10,560 nucleotides of DNA, from contig PLZZ01000044.1 of the NCBI GenBank assembly GCA_003153585.1, positions 1 through 10,560 of the forward strand. The letters run 5' to 3'. The position numbers and the translations under genes were made by a program. Below, piece by piece: positions 1 to 9,533 of this stretch. Below the pieces are notes generated by a model that was not told the origin of the DNA, made no database searches, and worked only from the letters and a program-made list of their open reading frames with translations. Source of the stretch: Acidobacteriota bacterium. GTDB lineage: Bacteria; Acidobacteriota; Terriglobia; Acidiferrales; UBA7541. How positions within the stretch are numbered: the first letter of the stretch is position 1; every line of letters starts with the position of its first letter.

Positions 1-2691
1 TACGCCGAGGGGCAGCGCCGCTACGTCGAATCCCTCTCGGCCTACGCCCGACAATTTCTTGACCAGATGGAACGGCCGGACGTCGATTCGATCGAAGGGC
101 TTTCTCCTTCTATCGCCATCGAACAGAAAACCACCACGCGGTCCCCCCGTTCGACCGTAGGCACGATTACCGAAATATACGACTACCTGCGGGTGGTCTA
201 CTGCGCCATCGGCACGCCGCACTGCCCCAAGTGCGGAAAGCCCATCGCCCGCCAGTCCACGGAACAGATTGTGCAGGCGGTTTCGGCTCTGAAACCGGAA
301 GAACGCATCATGGTGCTGGCCCCAGTGGTGCGAGGCCGCAAGGGCGAATACAAAAAAGAACTCGAAAAATATGCCAAGGAAGGTTACGTCCGGGCTCGCG
401 TCGATGGCGAACTCATAAATTTGGACGAGCCCATCCCGCTAGACCGGCGGAAAAATCACACAATTGAAATCGTCGTTGACCGCCTGCTGCTGAAAAACGG
501 CGTCGCACAGCGCCTCGAGCAATCAGTGGAAACGGCGTTGAAGCTTACCGGCGGGCTTGTGACGATTGCCGTCGTCGGCGGCGAAGAACACGTCTATTCC
601 GAAAAGCTCGCCTGTCCGGATTGCGGCATTTCCGTTCCGCAGCTCGAACCACGATCGTTTAGTTTTAATTCTCCTTATGGCGCCTGCACCGAATGCCACG
701 GGTTGGGCTCGAAATATGACTTCGACCCGGCCAAAGTGATCGTGGATTGGAGCAAGCCGCTTTTTGAGGGAGGACTCGGTCCCGGCTCGGGCTCGGGCTC
801 CTTGCAGCGCACGTTGCGCATCGCCGCCGCTGCCCATGGATTTGATCTCGACGCACCGTTCGAAAAGCTGCCACGGAAAACACAAAACTTGATACTCCAC
901 GGCAATCCTTCCAATGGTGGCTCGAGCAAGGGTCTCAATTTCCAAGGTGTTTTGGGCCATCTCGAAAATAATTTGGAAGAGTCCAAATCAGACAACTATC
1001 GCGAATGGATCGCACAGTACTTGTCCCCCGCGCCTTGCGCCGCTTGTAATGAGCGCCGCCTGCGTCCCGAGAGCCTGGCTGTAAAAATCGCCGGCCTCTC
1101 CATCGCAGACTTCACATCATTGCCGCTGTTGCAAGCGCGCGCCGCCGTGGAAAAAATCCGCGGCCAGCTAACGTTGCGCCAAAGGAAAATCGCCGGACGC
1201 CCGCTAAGCGAGATCGCTGAGCGACTCGAGTTCCTTCTCAACGTTGGCCTCGGTTACCTTACCCTAGATCGTTCGGCCGCAACTCTTTCGGGCGGCGAAG
1301 CGCAACGCATACGACTGGCCACGCAGATCGGCTCGCGCTTGCGCGGAGTGCTCTACGTGCTCGACGAGCCATCCATCGGCTTGCACGCGCGCGACAATGG
1401 CCGCCTGCTCAGTACGCTCGAAACCTTGCGGGACCTCGGCAATACCGTACTGGTTGTCGAGCATGACGAGGAAACCATTCGCCGCGCAAATTATGTAGTG
1501 GATCTCGGCCCCGGTGCGGGAAAAGCCGGCGGACATTTGGTAGCGGCAGGTCCCCCTGATGAAATCGCTGCGAATCCTGACTCGCTTACCGGCCAATACC
1601 TCTCGGGGAAAGTTACGATTCCGGTTCCCGAGCACCGTCGCAGTCCGAATGGAAAATCCCTCATAATTCTCGGCGCGCACGGCAACAATCTGAAGAACAT
1701 CGATGTCACCTTTCCGCTGGGCCTGCTGACCGTCGTAACCGGAGTTTCGGGGTCGGGAAAATCCACGTTGGTAAATGACATCCTCTACCGTGCGTTGGCT
1801 GCAAAACTTTATCGCTCCATGGAAAAGCCCAGCGCCCACCGCGCTATCGAAGGAATCGAACACATTGACAAGGTCGTTCAGATCGATCAGGCACCCATAG
1901 GCCGCACGCCGCGTTCGAACCCGGCCACCTACACCGGAGTCTTCGCGCCCATTCGCGACATCTTTGCCATGCTGCCGGAATCGCGCGAGCGCGGCTACCG
2001 TCCCGGCCGGTTCAGCTTCAACGTGAAAGGCGGTCGCTGCGAAGCCTGCCAGGGCGACGGACTGCGCCGAATCGAAATGAATTTCCTGCCCGATGTTTAC
2101 GTCACTTGCGAAGTTTGCCGCGGCAAACGCTATAACGCCGAGACTCTCGCGGTGCGTTACAAAGGCTATTCCATCTCCGACTTGCTGGACCTTCCTATCG
2201 AAGACGCACTGAAAGTGATGGAAAACATTCCGTCGATTCAGCTGAAACTCCAAACGCTTGTCGATGTAGGTCTCGGTTACATTCAACTTGGCCAATCGGC
2301 GACCACGCTTTCTGGCGGCGAAGCCCAGCGCACAAAGCTCGCCCGCGAACTTTCTCGCCGCCAAACTGGCCGCACGCTCTATATTCTCGACGAGCCCACT
2401 ACCGGCCTGCATTTCGATGACGTAAAAAAATTGATGGGCGTGCTGAATCGCCTCGTTTCCCTAGGCAACACTGTCCTAATCATCGAACATCATCTCGACG
2501 TGATTAAGCAGGCCGACTGGATCATCGACCTCGGCCCCGAAGGCGGCGAAGAAGGTGGCCGCATCGTCGCGCAAGGAACGCCCGAGCAGGTCGCGCGCGT
2601 GAAGAAATCTTACACGGGCCAGATCCTTGCCCGCGCATTCAACGTGAACGGCTCGAAAGGCATCCTGGCGAATGGAAGGCGCGCGAGCTGA
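1..2691 (+). CDS. uvrA: Excinuclease ABC subunit A (UvrA), 5'-truncated by the window edge
   Basis: UvrA is the DNA-damage-sensing ATPase of nucleotide excision repair; as a dimer it loads UvrB onto lesions. The reading frame is open from base 1 ([18 protein letters not shown]...), so the true start and the first Walker A loop lie upstream; 896 residues are visible, against about 940 in typical UvrA. Counting from base 1, visible motifs are: a zinc module with CPKCG (about 75-78) and CAAC (346-349); a second with C205/C208 and C229/C232; the first ABC signature LSGGEAQ (about 429) and Walker [11 protein letters not shown]; the second Walker [10 protein letters not shown] (about 581-589); the C-terminal zinc finger C680/C683 and C703/C706; the second signature (about 770) and Walker [11 protein letters not shown] (about 795), each followed by an H-loop histidine. 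All key residues in the visible part are intact. The 3' end overlaps the likely start of the next gene. Confidence 0.98.
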   Translation, partial: YAEGQRRYVESLSAYARQFLDQMERPDVDSIEGLSPSIAIEQKTTTRSPRSTVGTITEIYDYLRVVYCAIGTPHCPKCGKPIARQSTEQIVQAVSALKPEERIMVLAPVVRGRKGEYKKELEKYAKEGYVRARVDGELINLDEPIPLDRRKNHTIEIVVDRLLLKNGVAQRLEQSVETALKLTGGLVTIAVVGGEEHVYSEKLACPDCGISVPQLEPRSFSFNSPYGACTECHGLGSKYDFDPAKVIVDWSKPLFEGGLGPGSGSGSLQRTLRIAAAAHGFDLDAPFEKLPRKTQNLILHGNPSNGGSSKGLNFQGVLGHLENNLEESKSDNYREWIAQYLSPAPCAACNERRLRPESLAVKIAGLSIADFTSLPLLQARAAVEKIRGQLTLRQRKIAGRPLSEIAERLEFLLNVGLGYLTLDRSAATLSGGEAQRIRLATQIGSRLRGVLYVLDEPSIGLHARDNGRLLSTLETLRDLGNTVLVVEHDEETIRRANYVVDLGPGAGKAGGHLVAAGPPDEIAANPDSLTGQYLSGKVTIPVPEHRRSPNGKSLIILGAHGNNLKNIDVTFPLGLLTVVTGVSGSGKSTLVNDILYRALAAKLYRSMEKPSAHRAIEGIEHIDKVVQIDQAPIGRTPRSNPATYTGVFAPIRDIFAMLPESRERGYRPGRFSFNVKGGRCEACQGDGLRRIEMNFLPDVYVTCEVCRGKRYNAETLAVRYKGYSISDLLDLPIEDALKVMENIPSIQLKLQTLVDVGLGYIQLGQSATTLSGGEAQRTKLARELSRRQTGRTLYILDEPTTGLHFDDVKKLMGVLNRLVSLGNTVLIIEHHLDVIKQADWIIDLGPEGGEEGGRIVAQGTPEQVARVKKSYTGQILARAFNVNGSKGILANGRRAS

Positions 2692-3637
2692 AACTTCGAT
2701 GAATCCCGACGAAAATAATCTGTTCGAGCGAGAACCCGCGCCGACCTCCAATCAATCCGGAGCGGTTGACTCTTCACCCGTCGCCTTACCTGCCGGGTCA
2801 CCGCTGGCCGAATCAGCCAACGTTGCCGGAATATCAGGCCCCTCAAGATATCTTCCCCCCGCCATCAATCCAGTCCCGGAAGATTTTCGCGTGCCCTGGG
2901 GTTGGGCAGATTTAGCCGCCTTCGTAGTACTCGCAATCGCAGGTTTTCTGCTTCTCAGCCTCTTGATCAGCACGGGCCTTGCGATATCCGGCGTCGACAT
3001 TCGCCGCCTCCAAAAATCTCCGCACGAACTAATTCTTCTGAGCATCGTCATTCAAGTGCTGCTCGATTTAGGACTCCTCGCCTATCTTGCGGTTCAGATG
3101 CGCGTGCGATTTCGTTCGCCTTTCTGGCGCACCATCGGCTGGCGCAAAATCGAGACTGGCCGGCTCCCGCGAGCGGCTGTTTATCTTGGACTGATTCTCG
3201 CCGGTTTTTTCCTGTCAATAATTGTCTCGCTGGGATCCGCGTTATTTCCTCCGAACAAGGATTTGCCCATAGAAGTTCTGTTTCAGGATCGCAATACAAC
3301 GCTTTTGTTTATGCTAATCGCAGTTTTCCTCGCTCCTTTGGTCGAGGAGACCATCTTCCGCGGCTATATTTATCCCGTAATCGGTCGCAGCTTTGGAATG
3401 GTCTGGGGTATCGTGGCCACTGGGACGCTTTTTGGCCTGTTACACGCCGAGCAATTGTGGGGCGGATGGGGTCAGATCGCTCTGCTGATTTTCGTCGGAA
3501 TTGTACTCACACTCGCGCGCGCGTTTTCACGAACTGTCGTCACAGGTTTTGTGATTCATACGAGCTATAATTCAATCCAGGTTATCGGTCTGCTTATTGC
3601 AACGCACGGCCTGCGTCATATGTCGGGCCTGCATTAA
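2672..3637 (+). CDS. CPBP-family intramembrane metalloprotease (CAAX protease/bacteriocin-processing, Abi-like)
   Basis: Integral membrane protein of 321 residues. The N-terminal 70 or so residues are hydrophilic and Pro/Ser-rich; several hydrophobic helices follow (about 81-106, 117-141, 166-190, 207-223, 243-258, 266-284, 287-312). The three CPBP (Abi) motifs are present: EETIFR (E225, E226, R230), F254-x3-H258 in FGLLHAE, and H296-x3-N300 in HTSYNS. In the family these glutamates and histidines form the intramembrane catalytic/metal site. Substrates are not predictable from sequence; members process prenylated proteins, peptides or bacteriocin-type substrates. The ATG at 2672 overlaps uvrA by 20 bp and has a weak AAAGG-like site ending at 2660. 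An in-frame ATG at 2699, just after the uvrA stop, is an alternative start. Translational coupling to uvrA is plausible. A functional link to DNA repair is not implied. Confidence 0.9.
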   Translation: MEGARAETSMNPDENNLFEREPAPTSNQSGAVDSSPVALPAGSPLAESANVAGISGPSRYLPPAINPVPEDFRVPWGWADLAAFVVLAIAGFLLLSLLISTGLAISGVDIRRLQKSPHELILLSIVIQVLLDLGLLAYLAVQMRVRFRSPFWRTIGWRKIETGRLPRAAVYLGLILAGFFLSIIVSLGSALFPPNKDLPIEVLFQDRNTTLLFMLIAVFLAPLVEETIFRGYIYPVIGRSFGMVWGIVATGTLFGLLHAEQLWGGWGQIALLIFVGIVLTLARAFSRTVVTGFVIHTSYNSIQVIGLLIATHGLRHMSGLH

Positions 3638-3675
3638 TCCTATTCGAACCGGCATTCGGAAACGCTGAGCTTCTC

Positions 3676-3680
3676 GGAGA
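3676..3680 (+). promoter_or_regulatory. Ribosome binding site of mtnA
   Basis: GGAGA lies 6 nt upstream of the TTG at 3687. This spacing favours TTG over the in-frame GTG at 3696, which would sit 15 nt from the site. Confidence 0.7.
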
Positions 3681-3686
3681 TAGCAA

Positions 3687-4751
3687 TTGCACACGGTGGA
3701 ACCAATTCGATGGACATCCGAGGGCGTCGTTCTGCTGGACCAACGAAGGCTCCCCAGCGAAGTGATCCATCACACCTACACCGATTATCGTGAGCTCGCC
3801 AAGGCCATCAAGGACATGGTGATTCGCGGAGCACCCGCGATCGGCGTCGCCGCCGCGATGGGAATTGCCCTCGCCGTTCAACAATCGAAAGCAAAATCGC
3901 TCAACGAATTGCGCGCCGAGTTTCTAGTTATCTGTGAAACGTTCGCGCACACGCGTCCCACCGCCGTCGATTTATTTTGGGCCATCGAGCGCTTCAAACT
4001 CCGCTTCGAAGAACTCGCGCGCACGTCTTCCAAAGACGAAGCCGCAGCTTTGGAACGAATCCGCACAGAACTGGTGAAGGAAGCCCTAAAAGTCCACGAA
4101 GAGCGCCGCGAAGGCGACAAAAGCATCGGACGCTTCGGCGCCGAACTCCTGCCCAAGAGCGGCCGCGTGATGACGCAATGCAACGCCGGCGCGCTTGCAA
4201 CCGCCGGCATCGGCACTGCCTTGGGAGTCATCCGCATGGCGATCGAAGGCGGCTACCGAATTGAAGTGATCGTTCCGGAAACTCGGCCGTATCTGCAGGG
4301 CTCGCGCCTCACCGCTTGGGAGCTTCACCAGGACCGCATCCCCCTCACTTTGATCACCGACAACATGGTCGGCCATTTCTTGAAGACCGGCGGCGTGGGA
4401 GCCGTAGTAGTCGGCGCCGACCGAATCGCCCGTAACGGCGATACCGCGAACAAAATCGGCACCTACGGAATCGCGGTTATCGCGCGTGAAAACAGCGTGC
4501 CGTTTTATGTAGCCGCGCCGCTTTCCACCATCGATTATTCCCTCTCTTCCGGCGATCAAATTCCCATCGAAGAGCGCTCTGAAGAAGAAGTAACGCACCT
4601 CGCCGGCATCCGCATCGCAGCCGACGTCCGCGCGGCGCATCCTGCCTTTGACGTCACGCCCGCGCGCTACATCACCGCCATCATCACCGAACGCGGCGTA
4701 GCGCACCCTCCATTCGAGGAATCGCTGAATAAATTAGCAACTCGTCACTGA
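3687..4751 (+). CDS. mtnA: S-methyl-5-thioribose-1-phosphate isomerase (MtnA)
   Basis: A 354-residue enzyme of the eIF2B alpha/beta/delta-related family that converts methylthioribose-1-phosphate to methylthioribulose-1-phosphate in methionine salvage, in the cytoplasm. Family marks are clear: [13 protein letters not shown] (about 48-59), [10 protein letters not shown] with the catalytic-type cysteine C165, [17 protein letters not shown] (about 197-213), which is characteristic of MtnA rather than eIF2B, and [18 protein letters not shown] with the general acid-type aspartate D245. The length is normal for the family. The start is a TTG preceded by GGAGA at 6 nt. It begins 49 bp after the CPBP gene with no visible terminator between, so read-through from the uvrA side is likely. 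No other salvage gene (mtnB, mtnC, mtnD, mtnK, mtnP) is in the window. Some bacteria use MtnA in related 5'-deoxyribose or methylthioadenosine routes, so the exact pathway is inferred. Confidence 0.95.
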   Translation: MHTVEPIRWTSEGVVLLDQRRLPSEVIHHTYTDYRELAKAIKDMVIRGAPAIGVAAAMGIALAVQQSKAKSLNELRAEFLVICETFAHTRPTAVDLFWAIERFKLRFEELARTSSKDEAAALERIRTELVKEALKVHEERREGDKSIGRFGAELLPKSGRVMTQCNAGALATAGIGTALGVIRMAIEGGYRIEVIVPETRPYLQGSRLTAWELHQDRIPLTLITDNMVGHFLKTGGVGAVVVGADRIARNGDTANKIGTYGIAVIARENSVPFYVAAPLSTIDYSLSSGDQIPIEERSEEEVTHLAGIRIAADVRAAHPAFDVTPARYITAIITERGVAHPPFEESLNKLATRH

Positions 4752-4794
4752 GTCAATTGGCCTGCGCTTCTTAAGAGCCGGGAACCCATCACGA

Positions 4795-4803
4795 TGGTAT
4801 ACT
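4795..4803 (+). promoter_or_regulatory. Extended -10 promoter of the TPR gene
   Basis: TGG followed by TATACT (4798-4803) matches the extended -10 form TGn-TATAAT. No good -35 hexamer lies 16-18 nt upstream, which is tolerated by extended -10 promoters. It would start transcription near 4810, giving a leader of about 24 nt containing the GGAGG at 4824. Confidence 0.5.
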
Positions 4804-4823
4804 GTGGCTAAGTTCGGCCGGAC

Positions 4824-4828
4824 GGAGG
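4824..4828 (+). promoter_or_regulatory. Ribosome binding site deciding the TPR gene start
   Basis: GGAGG sits 5 nt before the GTG at 4834. The longer open frame from GTG 4804 would start immediately after the -10 hexamer with no ribosome binding site, so 4834 is preferred. Confidence 0.7.
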
Positions 4829-4833
4829 TGCCT

Positions 4834-5844
4834 GTGTCCCGGCTTTGCGCCTCAATTTTCGTACTGACCTTCTTTCTCCTAATCCCTCGGAATGTCTCGG
4901 CCCAGCAGACTCTCAGCCTGACCGGAACGGTTTATTCCGAAGCGTCAAAACGTCCGGTCCAGCAAGCCTCTGTTCGCCTGTCTGATCCAGGCGGTAACCT
5001 GCTCGAACAGACGGTAACCAGCGATTCCGGCGAATTTGACTTTCGCCAGCTTCGGCGTGCCGATTACATTCTGACGGTCAATGCTACTGGCTATCAGTCG
5101 TATGACTTGCATGTCGATCTGAGTTTTACCTCGGACCGTGGCATTTCGGTTTACCTGAGTCCGAAACAAGCTGACCCGGCGGACGCTTCCCCGGCTGCCA
5201 GCCTTTCGGCCCACGAAATGTCGATGCCGCAAAAGGCTCGTGATTTACTGGCGTCTGGTGAAAAGAAATTATATTTGGATAAGAACCCACAGGCGGGACT
5301 CGTAGATTTCCAGCAAGCCGTCTCAATCGCGCCCGGCTTTTATGAGGCCTATTACCAGATCGGAATGGCCTATTTGACTCTTGGAACGCGAGCGGAAGCG
5401 GAGAAGAGTTTCCGAAAATCTATTGAGGTAAGCAACGACAAGTATGGCGAACCTGTTATCGGACTCGCCTCCTTTTTGATCGATACCGGAGATTTCGCGC
5501 AGAGTGAGCAAATGACCCGTCACGGACTCGAGTTGAGCCCGAACTCATGGTTTGGCCACTACCAACTCGGCCGGATTCTCTTCGCCGAAAACAAGGTTGC
5601 AGACGCGCAGAAGTCGGCAGAGCAAGCCAGGTCTCTTGATCCGAATGCTGCGATCGTCTATCGCTTGCTATCTAATATTCACTTAAGTCTGAAGGATTAC
5701 CCCGCCCTGATTCAAGATCTCGATGCTTACATTAAACTGGACGCCGACAGTCCCGCCGGAGTGAGAGCCAAGGAGATCCGCAAACAGGTAGCGGAAAAGA
5801 TCTCCAAGGATAAGCTCAACCCCGCATCGAGCCCTGCACCCTGA
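4834..5844 (+). CDS. Exported carboxypeptidase-regulatory-like domain / tetratricopeptide repeat protein
   Basis: A 336-residue exported protein. Residues 1-23 form a signal peptide with a hydrophobic core (ASIFVLTFFLLIP) and a VSA|QQ signal-peptidase-I-type site. Residues about 26-110 (LSLTGTVYSEASKRPVQQAS..., GEFDFRQLRRADYILTVNATGY) form a carboxypeptidase-regulatory-like beta-sandwich. A short Pro/Ala/Ser linker follows, then about four TPR-type helical pairs (about 134-165, 168-202, 205-236, 239-270, with a further helical pair to about 305), for example YYQIGMAYLTLGTRAEAEKSF and GHYQLGRILFAENKVADAQKS. The family suggests a periplasmic or envelope scaffold for protein interaction; no catalytic residues are seen. 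The start at GTG 4834 is chosen for its GGAGG and signal peptide; the frame also extends upstream to GTG 4804. It has its own candidate promoter and converges with the TonB-receptor-like gene. Its specific role is unknown. Confidence 0.85.
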   Translation: MSRLCASIFVLTFFLLIPRNVSAQQTLSLTGTVYSEASKRPVQQASVRLSDPGGNLLEQTVTSDSGEFDFRQLRRADYILTVNATGYQSYDLHVDLSFTSDRGISVYLSPKQADPADASPAASLSAHEMSMPQKARDLLASGEKKLYLDKNPQAGLVDFQQAVSIAPGFYEAYYQIGMAYLTLGTRAEAEKSFRKSIEVSNDKYGEPVIGLASFLIDTGDFAQSEQMTRHGLELSPNSWFGHYQLGRILFAENKVADAQKSAEQARSLDPNAAIVYRLLSNIHLSLKDYPALIQDLDAYIKLDADSPAGVRAKEIRKQVAEKISKDKLNPASSPAP

Positions 5845-6041
5845 ACCGTTCCACGCCTGCTGTCTCAGCTGCACCCCCTGGCAGGAAAGCACACAACTTG
5901 CATGCACGAAGGAACAGCAGTGTACTCCGCTGCCGCTTCTTTAGACCGATCTGGAACACCTAATTGCATCTGTTTTCTATACACCAGAGTAAGGACTGGA
6001 TATTCCGGAAACATGCTGGCCGGGACGCAAGACTCCAAAGC
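5845..6041. other. Convergent intergenic spacer without a recognisable gene
   Basis: About 200 bp between the TPR stop and the shared terminator. A small plus-strand open frame (5902-6189) crosses the terminator hairpin and enters the TonB-like gene in antisense, lacks a convincing ribosome binding site and resembles no known family. I see no clear signal here. Confidence 0.5.
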
Positions 6042-6076
6042 AAAAAAAAGGGCGGCCCGTTTTGGGCCGCCCTTTT
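6042..6076. terminator. Bidirectional intrinsic terminator between convergent genes
   Basis: A perfect 9-bp G/C stem, GGGCGGCCC (6050-6058) with GGGCCGCCC (6064-6072), and a 5-nt GTTTT loop. It is flanked by A8 (6042-6049) on the left and T4 (6073-6076) on the right, so A/T pairing can extend the stem. Read on the minus strand it ends in T8, a strong terminator 25-30 nt after the TonB-like stop. Read on the plus strand the T-tract is only four long and lies about 205 nt beyond the TPR stop, so it should be weaker in that direction. Confidence 0.93.
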
Positions 6077-6100
6077 GCTGCAATCTCCCTGGTTGGGAGG

Positions 6101-9100
6101 TTAGAAGGTTAACTTCCCTTGAACCTGAAGCACTCTCGCGTCGGCATTTCCGTTCGCGAACGCACCAAACACGGACGTCGGTGGCGTGACCGTAGAGATG
6201 ATCTGTCCGAATACCCCTGGGCCATCGGCTAGGTTCCCTACAGGTGCCTGGAAGTTCACGTGGTTGAATACGTTGTAGGCATTCGCACCAACCTGGAAAT
6301 TGAACCGTTCCGTCAGCTTGAAATTCTTCCTTATGCTGAAGTCCGTGTTGAAGTATCCGGGTGCGCGAATGGAGTTACGACCGACGTTGGTGATAAATCC
6401 AGCCGGCGGCGGGTTGCCATTGCCTGCGAATTGACCGTTCGTGAAACACGGAGTGCCAACGGCACTGTGGTTGCACGATGATGCTATGGGCGTGATAGCC
6501 TGTGGCAACACGGTAGCTAGCGAATCATTTTCCCCTGCAATACTTCCGCCTGTGATGCCGTCTACGAGGGTAAAGGGCAAGCCTGTGTGATAATAAACTG
6601 TGCCCGAAACCATCCACCCGCCTATGGCCGCGTCCATGAGCCGATTTTCGCTCTTGAAGGGCAGCTCATACACGTAATTCCCGCTAATGTAGTGGCGAAT
6701 GTCGTAGTCTGCTGACCCATACTGCGCATTCGGATTGAAAGGATTGATCTGAGTTGTGATGCTCACGTTGCTGAACGCCGAGTACGGTTCACCGGACCCG
6801 CCGTTAGAAACGTTGTCGAGAGCGTGACTGTAGGTGTAATTAAGCCGGCCAGTAAAGCCTTTCCAGAAATTCTGTTGGACAGAAAGGCTTATGCCGTTGT
6901 AGTTGGAGTAGCCGTTGTTCGTAACCTGGTTCACGGTCGCAACGCGAGAATCAATAGCCGCCGTGGGCAAGCCTCCGAACCCGCCAATGCCGGACACGGC
7001 CGCATTGTCGTAGGCGTTCATGTACGGATTGAACAGAAAGATGTCATATCCGCGATTGCCTACATAGTTCGCGCTAACCACTGTATGGGTCCCGATACTG
7101 CGCTGAACCTCGAAATTCCATTCGAGGAATTTGGGGTTCTTTACGTTGTCGTTCGGGTCATTGTAGTTCGCCACCAACGGATTGCCGGTAGAGTCCACGC
7201 AGGTAGGATCAGAGGCCACATAGCTGCCCACAGTTCCACCTGAGGCGTAAGCGCTTGAGAATGCAGCGTTGCACCCTGCGGCGAGGGCCGCTCCGCTGGT
7301 GGTATCGCCCGCCGCGACTGGATTTGAGAATGCGACAGTTCCCGCCGGAATGACGAATCTATTAACCTGCGGGAAGTTGTTCGTGTATGCGTTGAGGATC
7401 GCTACCGGATAGAGATCCGTAAAGAGGCCTACGCCGCCGCGAAACACCGTCTTGTCCCCGATGGGAGTCCAAGCAAAGCCAATTCGCGGTTCGGGTACGA
7501 TCTTTTCCACGTTAGGCAATATCTGGTGGAACCCATTCAGGAAATCCTGATTGAAGGCAATATCGGCTCCGTGAGGCATGGTATCGAACGGAGCGATCGG
7601 ACGGGTGGCGCAACCGATCGAACAACCACCAGGCGAGTTGCGGTCCACTCGCATTGTCAGTGTTAATGTCAGCTTCGAATTTATGCGCAGCTGGTCCTGG
7701 AAATATAGTCCCATGCTGTAATTCGAAAGGGGCTGTGACGTGCTGACTGCGAAGTTCTGCGATATGCTGCCGCCGATACCGGGCTCGAAGATCTGGTTTT
7801 GTTCAAATCCAAGGGCTGAAACCGTCAGTCCCGGATTAGGAACCAGTTGACCCGCCGTGTGATCGCTCCAGTCCACGCGCCGGAAGTTTACGCCCATCTT
7901 GAAAGCGTTTCTCCCGCGTGTAACCGAGACGTCGTCCACGAGCTGGTACTGAGTCACGTTTCGGCCTTGCGGAAAAAAGAAACCAAACGGAAAATCCCCG
8001 GAGGTCGTGCCCAGCGGAGTCATCGCGGAATCCAACGACGACAGGATTCCGGGGTAAAGCGCGATAGCAGCGCCTTGGTTCTGGTTCGCGAAGATAGCCG
8101 AGTAATACAGGACCGACCCGACAAAGCTGTTGACCACAGTGGGGCTGAATACGTGAGTATAGTTCAGTTGACCGTCGTCTTCCGGCTGAATACTCAGCGC
8201 ATTGAATAGAGGACTGATCGGATCCGTGTACGTGGGTTGAGATCCGCGATCAAATTTGGCTCGGCCGAAGATTTTATCCTTGTCGCTCATTACATAATCC
8301 ACACGGGCGCTCAACAACCATTCCTTGTTTTGATTTGCCCCCGTCTCCTGAAACTGATTCAAGCAAGCGGTGTTTACCCCGCCGACAGTCGTATCACCTA
8401 GGAAGGTTGGGTATCCGGACGAAGCGCCGCAGCTGCCAAGTAACGGTGCTGCCTGAGGATTTCGCGCTGTCGCTGCATTATACAAGCCAAACGTGTTGTT
8501 ATAGAACGCTGTAGCCGAGGGCGAAGAAGCGATCGGCGCCTGGGACAGGATATACGTCTCATACGGCAGCGTCGGAGTGAACACGTCCGTCGAGGTTGGA
8601 AGGATGTAGCGAAGTCCTTCGGTGTTCGCGAAAAAGAACAGTTTGTCCTTCAGGATCGGACCGCCAATGTTAGCCGCCCACTGGTTGTTGTTGGAAAACG
8701 GCCGGCCTACGCCGTCAAGCTTGTTGAAAAAGTCATTTGCGTTCATTGCCCGGCCAGTCCAGTCGTACAGCAAATCGCCATGGAAACTGTTGCCGCCGCC
8801 TTTTGTAGTGTAGTCAACCTGAGCGCCAGCTTGCCGGCCATATTGTCCCGTGTATCCGTTCACCACCACGGCCACTTCCTGCAGCTCGTTGCCGCCGAGA
8901 AGTAGGTTGCTCGAGCCGGAGTTGTTCAGGTTCAGGAAAGGATCGTTGTAGTCGTTTCCGTTAACCGTGAAGAGATTGGCGGTACCAGGCAACCCGAAAG
9001 CGCTGAAATTTCCGTAGCCGCTGCCCGTCGTATTCATCGATACGCCCGGAGCTGTTTGGGCTATGTTGGTGATGTCGCCGCCCGGATTCGGAACGTTTTG

Positions 9101-9529
9101 AACCTGACGAGTATCAAAGTTCGTTGAGATGTTTGCGTCTTCCGTCTGCAGCAGCGCACCCTGTCCGGTCACCTCGACGGTGATGGTGCCGCTTCCGACT
9201 TCCATCTTGAGGTTCACGGTGGAGATTTGGCCGAGATGAACTTCGACGGCCTCGGAAGCCTGCTTGAACCCGGTCTGCGTTACTACCAATGAGTAGGTAC
9301 CAGGCGTCAGCAGTGTGAATTGATAACCGCCGGTGCCACCGCTCGTCGTTGTCAACGATTCACCGGTAGCATTGTTCTTCAAGGTCAGACTCGCGCCCAC
9401 GATTACGGCGCCGGATGGGTCGGCCACTGTGCCGCTGATGGCACCGGTGACTATGCTCTGCGCCATGGAAATGCCGGGCAGCAATAACAACGCCGCAAAT
9501 ACAGCGACGAGAAAACGCTTCCAGTTCAT
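6101..9529 (-). CDS. TonB-dependent-receptor-like outer-membrane protein with N-terminal carboxypeptidase-regulatory domain (Oar-like)
   Basis: A 1142-residue outer-membrane protein. Residues 1-23 (MNWKRFLVAVFAALLLLPGISMA) are a signal peptide, probably cut at SMA|QS. Residues about 28-110 form a carboxypeptidase-regulatory-like domain (GAISGTVADPSGAVIVGASL, GGYQFTLLTPGTYSLVVTQTGF). A TonB plug-like domain follows (about 125-245: LQTEDANISTNFDTRQVQNVP, LFTVNGNDYNDP, GGNELQEVAVVVNGYTGQYGRQAGAQVDYTTKGG). The remainder is a long Asn/Tyr/Phe-rich beta-barrel (GDLLYDWTG, NQWAANIGGPILKDKLFFFANTEG, FNFQVGANAYNVFNHVNF) that ends in phenylalanine, as outer-membrane barrels commonly do. Such proteins take up or bind large substrates, but the ligand cannot be told from sequence, and I see no clear TonB box. 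The ATG at 9529 is chosen because AGGAGG sits 4 nt upstream and the signal peptide starts there; the frame extends 18 codons further without support. No partner SusD-like, TonB or ExbB gene is nearby. Confidence 0.93.
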   Translation of the reverse strand: MNWKRFLVAVFAALLLLPGISMAQSIVTGAISGTVADPSGAVIVGASLTLKNNATGESLTTTSGGTGGYQFTLLTPGTYSLVVTQTGFKQASEAVEVHLGQISTVNLKMEVGSGTITVEVTGQGALLQTEDANISTNFDTRQVQNVPNPGGDITNIAQTAPGVSMNTTGSGYGNFSAFGLPGTANLFTVNGNDYNDPFLNLNNSGSSNLLLGGNELQEVAVVVNGYTGQYGRQAGAQVDYTTKGGGNSFHGDLLYDWTGRAMNANDFFNKLDGVGRPFSNNNQWAANIGGPILKDKLFFFANTEGLRYILPTSTDVFTPTLPYETYILSQAPIASSPSATAFYNNTFGLYNAATARNPQAAPLLGSCGASSGYPTFLGDTTVGGVNTACLNQFQETGANQNKEWLLSARVDYVMSDKDKIFGRAKFDRGSQPTYTDPISPLFNALSIQPEDDGQLNYTHVFSPTVVNSFVGSVLYYSAIFANQNQGAAIALYPGILSSLDSAMTPLGTTSGDFPFGFFFPQGRNVTQYQLVDDVSVTRGRNAFKMGVNFRRVDWSDHTAGQLVPNPGLTVSALGFEQNQIFEPGIGGSISQNFAVSTSQPLSNYSMGLYFQDQLRINSKLTLTLTMRVDRNSPGGCSIGCATRPIAPFDTMPHGADIAFNQDFLNGFHQILPNVEKIVPEPRIGFAWTPIGDKTVFRGGVGLFTDLYPVAILNAYTNNFPQVNRFVIPAGTVAFSNPVAAGDTTSGAALAAGCNAAFSSAYASGGTVGSYVASDPTCVDSTGNPLVANYNDPNDNVKNPKFLEWNFEVQRSIGTHTVVSANYVGNRGYDIFLFNPYMNAYDNAAVSGIGGFGGLPTAAIDSRVATVNQVTNNGYSNYNGISLSVQQNFWKGFTGRLNYTYSHALDNVSNGGSGEPYSAFSNVSITTQINPFNPNAQYGSADYDIRHYISGNYVYELPFKSENRLMDAAIGGWMVSGTVYYHTGLPFTLVDGITGGSIAGENDSLATVLPQAITPIASSCNHSAVGTPCFTNGQFAGNGNPPPAGFITNVGRNSIRAPGYFNTDFSIRKNFKLTERFNFQVGANAYNVFNHVNFQAPVGNLADGPGVFGQIISTVTPPTSVFGAFANGNADARVLQVQGKLTF

Positions 9530-9533
9530 ACAG

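Noticed and set aside
1264..2412. 382-residue open frame on the minus strand inside uvrA
   Set aside because: It is antisense to a fully conserved UvrA, has no recognisable domain and arises from G/C-biased codon use.
2902..3570. 222-residue alternative-frame open reading frame within the CPBP gene
   Set aside because: The other frame carries all three CPBP motifs and membrane helices; this frame gives a polar, random-looking protein.
4086..4706. 206-residue minus-strand open frame inside mtnA
   Set aside because: Antisense shadow of a conserved enzyme; low-complexity translation with no family resemblance.
5902..6189. Small plus-strand open frame in the convergent spacer
   Set aside because: It runs through the terminator hairpin into antisense of the TonB-like gene and has no good ribosome binding site.
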